DNA of 6,375 nt from Bryobacterales bacterium. Its GTDB lineage: Bacteria > Acidobacteriota > Terriglobia > Bryobacterales > Bryobacteraceae. Shown one piece after another: positions 1-5,328 of this stretch. The position numbers were made by a program, and so were the translations under genes. The notes below the pieces were generated by a model. It searched no databases. It saw only the letters and a program-made list of their open reading frames with translations, and was not told where the DNA came from. Numbering within the stretch: position 1 is the first letter of the stretch; each line of letters starts with the position of its first letter. The stretch is taken from positions 1 through 6,375 of the forward strand of contig DNFG01000450.1 of assembly GCA_003487005.1 (NCBI GenBank), read 5' to 3'.

Positions 1-1
1 C

Positions 2-646
2 ATCGCCCGGACCGGCTGCCGCGCCCTGTTCGTCGTCGCCGACCTGGAGAAGACCGCTGACGCCCGCGCCGTGACGCGCAAGGCGGATGCCGAATTCGGC
101 CGGATCGACATTCTCGTCAACGCCGCCGGCATCACCGACCGGGGCACCATCTTCGATACCAGCGAGGACCTCTTCGACCGCATGGTGGCGGTGAACATCC
201 GCTCGCCCTTCTTCCTGATGCAGGAGGCGGCGAAGATCATGAAGCGGGAGAAGATCGCCGGCTCGATCATCAACATCCAGTCGATGTCGGCGAACGGCGG
301 GCAGGCGTTCCTGACCCCCTACTCCATGTCGAAGGGCGCGCTCGCGACCCTCACCCGTAATGTCGCCCATGCGCTGGTCAGGCACCGCATCCGCGTCAAC
401 GGCCTCAACATCGGCTGGATGGACACGCCGGGCGAGGACGCGATCATGAAGAAATACCACGGCGCCGAGGACGGCTGGCTGGAGGCTGCCGCCAGGACCC
501 GGCCCTTCGGCCGGCTGATCGACCCGAAGGAGGTGGCGCGGGCCTGCGCCTATCTCGCCTCGGACGAGTCCGGCCTGATGACCGGCGCCAACATCGACTT
601 CGACCAGAATGTCGTCGGCGTCGGCGACCCGCCGCTGGAGCCGTGA
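2..646 (+). CDS. Short-chain dehydrogenase/reductase (SDR), 5'-truncated
   Basis: NAD(P)-dependent oxidoreductase of the classical SDR superfamily, cut by the window start; 214 residues are visible. The reading frame is open from base 2, so the GTG at 71 is an internal valine and not the start. The N-terminal TGxxxGxG cofactor motif lies outside the window. Visible family marks: strand beta-2 ending in an acidic residue (LFVVADLE, residue ~14), which usually means NAD(H) preference; NAAG at ~40-43; catalytic Asn at ~65 (VNIRSP), Ser at ~94 (NIQS), and Tyr107/Lys111 in YSMSK. All four catalytic residues are present, so the enzyme should be active. The C-terminus has DFDQNVVGVGDPP in place of the common VDGG-Y ending, so it belongs to a subfamily; the substrate (sugar, polyol or similar) cannot be told. 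It converges on mntH with about 20 bp between stop codons and no obvious terminator hairpin there. Confidence 0.93.
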   Translation: MARTGCRALFVVADLEKTADARAVTRKADAEFGRIDILVNAAGITDRGTIFDTSEDLFDRMVAVNIRSPFFLMQEAAKIMKREKIAGSIINIQSMSANGGQAFLTPYSMSKGALATLTRNVAHALVRHRIRVNGLNIGWMDTPGEDAIMKKYHGAEDGWLEAAARTRPFGRLIDPKEVARACAYLASDESGLMTGANIDFDQNVVGVGDPPLEP

Positions 647-667
647 GGCCCGCCGCGCCGACCTCGC

Positions 668-1957
668 TCATCCCGTCGCGACGTCCACCAGCAGTTTCAC
701 GTTGAGCGCGATGATCGTGATGGCGATCAGCGCGGCGATGGCCGTGAGCCAGCGGGGCGCGACGAGATCGCCCATCTTTTCGCGCGAGGCGGTGAACATC
801 ACCAGCGGAACGATGGCGAAGGGCAGCTGGAAGCTGAGGATCACCTGGCTGAGGATCAGGAGCTTCGCCGTCTGGCCTTCACCGTAGAGCAGCGTCACGA
901 CGACGGCCGGGATGATGGCGACGAGCCGCGTCACCAGGCGCCGGAGCCAGGCCGGCAGGCGAATGTCGATGAAGCCTTCCATGACGATCTGGCCGGCCAT
1001 CGTCGCGGTGACAGTCGAGTTCAGCCCGCAGCACAACAGCGCCACGGCGAACAACGCCGGCGCGATCGACGCGCCGACGAGCGGCGCCAGCAACTCGTGC
1101 GCACGGCCCAGTTCGGCCACATCCGTCTGTCCCGCCTTGTGGAAGGTCGCGGCCGCCAGGATGAGGATCGAGGCGTTTATGGTCAGCGCGAACATCAGTG
1201 CCACGGTGGAATCCACCGTCGCCCATTTCAGCGCATCCCGCTTCTCGTCGAGGCTGCCGCCATAGGCGCGGGTCTGCACGATGCCCGAATGCAGGTAGAG
1301 GTTGTGCGGCATCACCGTCGCGCCGAGCATCGCGATGGCGACATACAGGCTGTTGCCGTCGATCCAGGGCACCAGACCCGAAGCGACGCCGCCCCATTCG
1401 GGCTTCGCCAGCCAGACCTGAAGCAGAAAACAGGCCCCGATCACCGTCACAAAACCGAGAATAATGCTCTCCAGAACCCGGATTCCGTAGCGGTTCAGCC
1501 ACAAAATCAACAGCGTGTCGGCGGCGGTCAGAACCACCCCCCAGATCAGCGGGAGACCAAACAGCAGGTTCAGGCCGATGGCCGCGCCGAGGACTTCCGC
1601 GAGGTCGCAGGCGGCAATGGCGATCTCGCAAAGCACCCAGAGCATCCAGGAAACCGGCTTCGAGTACTGTTCGCGGCACGCTTGCGCCAGATCACGGCCG
1701 GCTACAATCCCGAGGCGGGCGCTGAGCGTCTGCAGCAGGATCGCCATGGCGTTCGACAACACGAGCACCCAAAGCAGGCGATAGCCGAAGCGGGCGCCGC
1801 CTTCGAGGTCCGTCGCCCAGTTGCCGGGGTCCATGTAGCCGACGCTGACCAGGTACGCGGGGCCCGCAAACGCGAAAACCCGGCGCCAGAGCGACGGGTG
1901 GGCCGTGGCGACCGAAGCATGCACTTCCGGCAGAGACTGTTGGCTGGGCGCAGGCAT
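668..1957 (-). CDS. mntH: Nramp-family divalent metal (Mn2+/Fe2+) transporter MntH
   Basis: Inner-membrane proton-coupled importer of Mn2+/Fe2+, 429 aa with the chosen start, normal for bacterial MntH. The TM1 metal-binding motif DPGNW is at residues 43-47 (Asp43, Asn46). The TM6 motif is GATVMPHN at 212-219, with Met216 and His218. The DxxEVxG-type helix is at ~118-124 (DLAEVLG), and the conserved segment [16 protein letters not shown] is at ~313-328. About eleven hydrophobic helices follow a short hydrophilic N-terminus. The frame stays open upstream to 2308, but that extension is not Nramp-like and contains an intrinsic terminator at 2004-2033, so the ATG at 1957 is preferred. No clear Shine-Dalgarno is seen before it; an in-frame ATG at 2139 is the main alternative. 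A terminator inside the leader suggests control by attenuation, or a separate upstream RNA. Transport of other divalent metals cannot be excluded. Confidence 0.95.
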   Translation of the reverse strand: MPAPSQQSLPEVHASVATAHPSLWRRVFAFAGPAYLVSVGYMDPGNWATDLEGGARFGYRLLWVLVLSNAMAILLQTLSARLGIVAGRDLAQACREQYSKPVSWMLWVLCEIAIAACDLAEVLGAAIGLNLLFGLPLIWGVVLTAADTLLILWLNRYGIRVLESIILGFVTVIGACFLLQVWLAKPEWGGVASGLVPWIDGNSLYVAIAMLGATVMPHNLYLHSGIVQTRAYGGSLDEKRDALKWATVDSTVALMFALTINASILILAAATFHKAGQTDVAELGRAHELLAPLVGASIAPALFAVALLCCGLNSTVTATMAGQIVMEGFIDIRLPAWLRRLVTRLVAIIPAVVVTLLYGEGQTAKLLILSQVILSFQLPFAIVPLVMFTASREKMGDLVAPRWLTAIAALIAITIIALNVKLLVDVATG

Positions 1958-2003
1958 GGCGGCTGAACGAACCAGTCTACCGCAATGGCGCGGAAAGTCT
2001 GGA

Positions 2004-2033
2004 GAAACAAAAAGCCCCGCCGGAGCGGGGCTT
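2004..2033 (-). terminator. Intrinsic terminator upstream of mntH
   Basis: Read on the minus strand, AAGCCCCGC, loop TCCG and GCGGGGCTT form a 9-bp perfect GC-rich stem, followed directly by a T-tract (TTTGTTT after the stem's own TT). On the plus strand the hairpin is followed by GGGGG, so it acts only in the mntH direction. It lies 46 bp before the mntH ATG, so it must either end a separate small RNA or condition transcription of mntH. The stem's left arm is preceded by a second AGCCCC copy (2035-2040), which could pair with the same GGGGCT and give an alternative fold. Confidence 0.82.
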
Positions 2034-2135
2034 GGGGGCTCAAGTGGACATCTTCTGAAGGAGTCCGTCCCGAAGGAGGCAACCACCCACAAAGCAGAAA
2101 CTAACGTGACCCGCAGTCTACTAAGCAGTTCTGGG
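2034..2135 (-). ncRNA. Candidate small RNA or mntH leader RNA (boundaries uncertain)
   Basis: This is the segment transcribed immediately before the minus-strand terminator; the 5' end is not defined and is given only approximately. Its predicted RNA has two CUCCUUC motifs (complements of GAAGGAG at 2057-2063 and 2072-2078 on the plus strand) 15 nt apart. Weak stems are possible, such as UUUCUG with CAGAAG enclosing the first motifs and GUGGGU with GUCCAC, but I recognise no Rfam-type fold. Anti-Shine-Dalgarno C/U-rich loops are known in several classes of bacterial trans-acting sRNA; assigning that role here is inference. Alternatives are a metal-responsive attenuator for mntH, or a short leader peptide starting at the ATG at 2139, in frame with mntH. 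Confidence 0.35.
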
Positions 2136-2206
2136 GCCATTTGCCAAGTCGTTGATAAACAAGCGCCGGCCTCGCCGTTTGCCGCCCGTGCGCCTCCTGT
2201 CTCCCG

Positions 2207-2233
2207 GATCTTGTATCCCAAAATACATAGATC
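2207..2233. repeat. Imperfect inverted repeat, candidate operator
   Basis: GATCTTGTAT (2207-2216), a 6-bp spacer CCCAAA, then ATACA-T-AGATC (2223-2233). The arms are fully complementary apart from one extra T at 2228, giving ten paired bases. It is AT-rich inside a GC-rich region, lies 38 bp before the preferred MFS start, and sits in the divergent promoter region. This layout fits a dimeric repressor site, but the sequence is not a recognisable MntR, Mur, Fur or DtxR box. A hairpin in the MFS 5' leader is the alternative. Confidence 0.45.
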
Positions 2234-2271
2234 ACGGGCTAGCGGAGGCTTCCGGAGAGTACAATACGAAG

Positions 2272-3477
2272 GTGCAGCCGGCCGGTGAACAACTCGGAGC
2301 CACCCCACTGACCGCCGCGCGCGGGGGGCTGGCGGCGTTTCTGATCTCCGGGCTCCTTCTGAGCCTGCTCGGGGCCATTCTGCCGGCCTGGCGCTATCAC
2401 ATCGAGCCCGATTTCCTGTTGATCGGCAGCTATTTTCTGTGTCAAAACGCGGGTTTGCTGCTGGGCGCGCAGGTCGCCCGCGGGGTGTTGCGGCGGCGGG
2501 GTCTGGTGGCCGGACTGGTGCTGGGTTGTGGACTGGCGGCCCTCGGATTGGTGTTTCTGGGCGTGTTTTCGCCGCCTTTTCACTTCGCCTGGCGCCTCGC
2601 GGGCCTGATTCTGACCGGTTTCGGCGCCGGAATCGTGCACACCGGGGCGATGCACGCGATTGTCCCGGCTTACGAACATGAACCGGCGGCGACTTTGAGT
2701 CTGGCGGGGGTGCTTTTCAATCTGGGGGCTTTGGCGGCGGTGCTGTTTGTAGCGGGGGCCTTTTTCGCGTACACGATCCAATGGATTCTAGTGTTTATGG
2801 GGCTGGTTCCGGCGGTGGCGGCGCTGCTGTACAGCAGGGCGCGGCGGCCGGCGGCGGTGGAGGTGGCGGAGCCGAGCTGGCGGGATGCTTTGCGGGATTT
2901 CCGGAGTCCGGCGGCGGTGCTGTTTGCGCTTTTGCTGTTTTTCCAGTTCGGGAACGAGGGGGCGATCGCCGGGTGGCTTTCGCTGTATCTGATTCAGCGG
3001 CTTGGGCTTAGTCCGGTGACGTCGCTTCAGTTGCTGGGCTTGTTCTGGCTGACGCTGCTGCTTGGGCGGGTGCTGGGGTTGTGGCTGATGCGCCACGTCA
3101 GCGCGGGGCGGTTGCTGGCCGGGTCGGTGCTGGCGCCGATGTTCGGATGCCTGATTCTGGCCTCGACAGACAACATGTTTGGCGCAATAACAGCCGTTAT
3201 TTTGCTTGCCGGAGGCTTCGCTTTCATCCTTCCGCTGGTGATGATTCAGATCGCGGGGCGGTTCCCGTACTTCCATCCGGGGTTCTTCAGCGGGATCTTC
3301 TCGGTGGCGATGACGGGGGGGTTGCTGGCGCCGGCGACTGTCGGGTATCTGGCGCATTTTCTAGGGGTTGGGGTGGTGGCGGGGTTGCCGCTGCTGGGGT
3401 CGGTGGCGGTGTTTTTGCTGTACTGGCTGCTGGTGCTGGAGTCGAAACTGTCGCACCGGCCCCAGGCGCTGGTCTAG
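2272..3477 (+). CDS. Major facilitator superfamily (MFS) permease
   Basis: Inner-membrane secondary transporter, 401 aa from the GTG at 2272, typical MFS length. About twelve hydrophobic helices appear in two halves: residues ~17-187 and ~212-390, joined by a basic/acidic cytoplasmic loop ([20 protein letters not shown]). TM7 carries [14 protein letters not shown] (~223-236), reminiscent of the polar TM7 of fucose-permease-like MFS members. Substrate is unknown; sugar uptake or efflux are both possible. The frame is open back to a TTG at 2152, but that extension is not membrane-like and covers the inverted repeat, so the GTG at 2272 is preferred; a GGAGAG stretch lies about 12 nt upstream. 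Codons end mostly in G (GCG, CTG, GTG, GGG), unlike the SDR and mntH genes. It ends at a strong hairpin shared with the convergent etfA. Confidence 0.86.
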   Translation: MQPAGEQLGATPLTAARGGLAAFLISGLLLSLLGAILPAWRYHIEPDFLLIGSYFLCQNAGLLLGAQVARGVLRRRGLVAGLVLGCGLAALGLVFLGVFSPPFHFAWRLAGLILTGFGAGIVHTGAMHAIVPAYEHEPAATLSLAGVLFNLGALAAVLFVAGAFFAYTIQWILVFMGLVPAVAALLYSRARRPAAVEVAEPSWRDALRDFRSPAAVLFALLLFFQFGNEGAIAGWLSLYLIQRLGLSPVTSLQLLGLFWLTLLLGRVLGLWLMRHVSAGRLLAGSVLAPMFGCLILASTDNMFGAITAVILLAGGFAFILPLVMIQIAGRFPYFHPGFFSGIFSVAMTGGLLAPATVGYLAHFLGVGVVAGLPLLGSVAVFLLYWLLVLESKLSHRPQALV

Positions 3478-3480
3478 AGA

Positions 3481-3522
3481 ACCGGGATTGTCTATTGTAT
3501 ATGTACAATAGACAATCCCGGT
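3481..3522. terminator. Perfect 19-bp hairpin between convergent MFS and etfA
   Basis: The left arm ACCGGGATTGTCTATTGTA (3481-3499), a TATG loop and a fully complementary right arm (3504-3522) form a 42-base palindrome. It fills the gap between the MFS stop (3477) and the etfA stop (3534), so it most likely ends or stabilises both transcripts. There is no U-tract on either side, so it is not a classic intrinsic terminator; 3'-end protection is an alternative. The inner part of the stem is AT-rich against a GC-rich background. Confidence 0.75.
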
Positions 3523-3533
3523 GGGGTTTCTGG

Positions 3534-4511
3534 CTACTCCGCGAGCAGGCGGTTCAGTTCGCGCATGACCTCGAAGGAATCGCCGACGTAGAGGACGTCG
3601 GCCTTGCCGCGGGCCCAACCGCAGTTGGGGTCGAGGTTGACGGCGCGGCGGTCGTTGATGAAGCGCCAGCCGACGACGTGGGGCTCTTCACCGTGGCAGC
3701 AGGTGGCGAGACCTTTACGGTGGCGGGGGGTGGACCCGGTCTGGCCGACCTGGTGGAGGTGGGTCAGGAAGGGGAGGACGGCCTGGCCTTCGCCGGACTG
3801 GTCGACGAGGGACTTCGAAGAACCGAGGGAGGACTGGGCGGAGCGGACGAAGCCGAGGATCAAATCGGCGGCTTCATCGGTGTGGATGGCGCCGTCGGGC
3901 TGTTTCTTGGTCCATCCGGCGCCGGCGACGAAGAGGAGGCGGGCGTCGGGGCGGATGGTCTGTTCGCCGGTTTCCGGGGAGACATAGCCTTCGTGGGTGG
4001 TCCGGGAGGGGGCGTCGACGGCGAGGGTTTCGACGGCGGCGGCGGGGGCGGCTTCGGCGGGTTCGCAGGCGCCGGGTTCGAGGAGGATGAACCAGGGGCG
4101 GGCTTCGCGCGAGAGGGAACCTTCGATGCGCTGGCGGTAGAACCAGCGGGTGACGGTGACGGCCTCGCCGTCACGGGCGACGGCGACAGCGTGGGAATCG
4201 ACGGCGCCATTCAGGCGGGCGGCGACGCCGGGGAGGCAGCGGGCCATCCGGGAGGTGTTCGGAGCGAGGACGAGGGTGGCTCCGGAGTGGCGGACGAGGG
4301 CTTCGGCGGCGGCCGCGTCGGTGGAGTAGCGGGGGACGGCGAAGGCGTCGCCATCGACGGCGATTGAGCCGATGGAGGCCGAAGCGCCTTCGCCGAAGAC
4401 GGCGATGGTGATTTCGCCACCGAGGGCGCGGGCGGCGGCGACGGTTTCCAGGGCGGCGCGGGGGAGGATGCCGCCTTCATTGGTGTGGACGAGAACGAGG
4501 ATGTTTTCCAT
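3534..4511 (-). CDS. etfA: Electron transfer flavoprotein alpha subunit, divergent
   Basis: FAD-binding subunit of soluble ETF, 325 aa, normal family length (~310-330). The N-terminal domain (~1-150) begins MENILVLVHTNEGG and has the usual alpha/beta pattern. The C-terminal domain starts at ~190 and keeps the family hallmark HQVGQTG at 253-259 and a GDSFEVMREL ending (310-319), matching the canonical GDLFEVVPAL. Two usual FAD-contact segments are changed: the VxSGGRG segment is VAGAGWTKK (~195-203), and the segment after QVGQTG, normally xPxLYIAxGISGAIQH, is STPRHRKGLATCCHGEEPHV, with a Cys271-Cys272-His273 triplet. FAD may be bound differently or the protein may form a distinct clade. It is last in the operon, 6 bp after etfB, with its ribosome-binding site overlapping the etfB end. 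The EtfA assignment is firm; the physiological partner is not. Confidence 0.88.
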   Translation of the reverse strand: MENILVLVHTNEGGILPRAALETVAAARALGGEITIAVFGEGASASIGSIAVDGDAFAVPRYSTDAAAAEALVRHSGATLVLAPNTSRMARCLPGVAARLNGAVDSHAVAVARDGEAVTVTRWFYRQRIEGSLSREARPWFILLEPGACEPAEAAPAAAVETLAVDAPSRTTHEGYVSPETGEQTIRPDARLLFVAGAGWTKKQPDGAIHTDEAADLILGFVRSAQSSLGSSKSLVDQSGEGQAVLPFLTHLHQVGQTGSTPRHRKGLATCCHGEEPHVVGWRFINDRRAVNLDPNCGWARGKADVLYVGDSFEVMRELNRLLAE

Positions 4512-4517
4512 GGCGGC

Positions 4518-5306
4518 TTACTCCTTCACCCAGGCGGCGAGTTCGCGGGCGATATCGGCGGCGGGGAGATCCTTGACGATGCGCGTTTCGCGCTGGACCT
4601 TGGGCAGGGCGACTTCACGGAAGGCGATGCCGGAGGCGGTGGCAGTGGGGGGGGCTTTCTGGAGGGCGGGCATCATGGTGCGCATGTTGGCCATGCCGGT
4701 CTGGGGGTGATTGGGCGGTTCGGGGAGGTTGCCGGTGGCCCAGGCGAGGACGGCCGGGGGGGCGGCGCAGCGGGAGACCATGTGCCGGCCGCCTTCGACG
4801 CGTTCCTTGATGACGAGGGCGCCGTTGTCGATCCGGAGTTCATCGACGGCGAGGAACTGTTCGGTGATGCCGAGGCGTTCGCCGACGATTTGCATGACGA
4901 CGCCCGCGCCGCGGGTGGCGGATTCCCAGCCACCGAAGACGAGCAGGCGGTCGCGATCGAGATCGGGGAGGGCCTGGATGGCCGAGGCGAGGGCTTCGGC
5001 GGTGGGCATGGCGTCGGAGAAGCCGTTCGAGGCTCCATCGAGGGGGATCAGTTCGAAGGGCAGTTTCTGGGCCATTATCATCATGACCTGCTGGAGTTTG
5101 GCCTTGGGAGCGAGACAGGCGACGCGCAGGCGGTTGCCGGGATGTTGGGCGGCGAGGTGGGCGGCTTCGTAGAGGGCGTGGGCGGCCCAGGGGTCGAAGA
5201 CGGCGGGAAGCATCATTTCATTCTTGAGGGCAGGCCCGGGGGCGGGCTCAAGGGACTGGAGCGGGTCGGGCGCGAGGCCGCCGCAGACGATGATGTCGAA
5301 ACTCAT
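4518..5306 (-). CDS. etfB: Electron transfer flavoprotein beta subunit, divergent
   Basis: Beta subunit of ETF, 262 aa, normal length (~250-265). In canonical ETF it holds AMP, and in bifurcating ETF a second FAD. Family pattern: DPWAAHALYEAAHL (38-51), matching the usual DPFAxExALxL helix; a nucleotide-domain strand LLVFGG (121-126); RVEGGRHMV (169-177), matching the conserved ExEGGxE strand; and the C-terminal arm with TGMANMRTMMPAL (203-215) in place of the usual P-x-ImkAkKKP segment. The loop that normally reads GxQxxDGDTGQV is GGWESATRGAGVV (125-137), lacking the acidic and Gln residues, so the bound nucleotide may differ. It starts at an ATG with a strong Shine-Dalgarno, 22 bp after the upstream flavoprotein gene. 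Assignment rests on pattern plus adjacency to etfA. Confidence 0.87.
   Translation of the reverse strand: MSFDIIVCGGLAPDPLQSLEPAPGPALKNEMMLPAVFDPWAAHALYEAAHLAAQHPGNRLRVACLAPKAKLQQVMMIMAQKLPFELIPLDGASNGFSDAMPTAEALASAIQALPDLDRDRLLVFGGWESATRGAGVVMQIVGERLGITEQFLAVDELRIDNGALVIKERVEGGRHMVSRCAAPPAVLAWATGNLPEPPNHPQTGMANMRTMMPALQKAPPTATASGIAFREVALPKVQRETRIVKDLPAADIARELAAWVKE
4521..4527 (-). promoter_or_regulatory. etfA ribosome-binding site
   Basis: GAAGGAG on the minus strand, nine bases before the etfA ATG and directly abutting the TAA stop codon of etfB. The site is therefore read inside the last codons of etfB, which suggests translational coupling of the two subunits. Confidence 0.85.
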
Positions 5307-5310
5307 TGGA

Positions 5311-5317
5311 CTCCTTC
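5311..5317 (-). promoter_or_regulatory. etfB ribosome-binding site
   Basis: GAAGGAG on the minus strand, four bases (TCCA) before the etfB ATG at 5306. This fixes the start codon. The wider 12-base element CTGAAGGAGTCC (plus positions 5308-5319) is exactly complementary to the minus-strand RNA predicted at 2055-2066. Confidence 0.85.
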
Positions 5318-5328
5318 AGGCAATGGGA

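Larger units (their letters stand above)
1958..2271. other. Divergent intergenic region, mntH / MFS
   Basis: A 314-bp stretch without a convincing protein gene. From left to right: a 46-bp leader of mntH; a minus-strand intrinsic terminator (2004-2033); a segment of about 100 bp (roughly 2034-2135) whose minus-strand transcript holds two CUCCUUC motifs; and, near the MFS start, an imperfect 27-bp inverted repeat (2207-2233). Both divergent promoters should lie here. The best minus-strand -35-like hexamer is TTGGCA (2142-2147), but no good -10 sits 16-18 bp from it; TAGACT (2115-2120) is four of six to consensus but 21 bp away. I could not place either promoter with confidence. The region does not match the yybP-ykoY manganese riboswitch, M-box, GEMM or cobalamin consensus as far as I can judge by eye. 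Confidence 0.6.

Noticed and set aside
647..667. Terminator between the convergent SDR and mntH genes
   Set aside because: Only 21 bp of GC-rich sequence with no stable hairpin plus T-tract visible.
2057..2078. Two GAAGGAG motifs as plus-strand ribosome-binding sites
   Set aside because: No ATG, GTG or TTG start follows either at a workable distance with a plausible reading frame.
2010..2160. Known metal riboswitch (yybP-ykoY), GEMM, cobalamin riboswitch, SRP RNA or 6S RNA
   Set aside because: Compared by eye with remembered consensus; the GGGGAGUAG-type and other core motifs are missing. A covariance search would be needed to exclude a divergent member.
1958..2308. N-terminal extension of MntH (up to 117 residues) or of the MFS protein (TTG at 2152)
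   Set aside because: The extensions overlap each other on opposite strands, are not family-like, and span a terminator and an inverted repeat.
3081..4367. Long plus-strand open frame opposite etfA (428 codons)
   Set aside because: Its product is low-complexity Gly/Ala/Asp-rich, it overlaps the MFS gene and the hairpin, and it is explained by the C-ending codons of etfA on the other strand.
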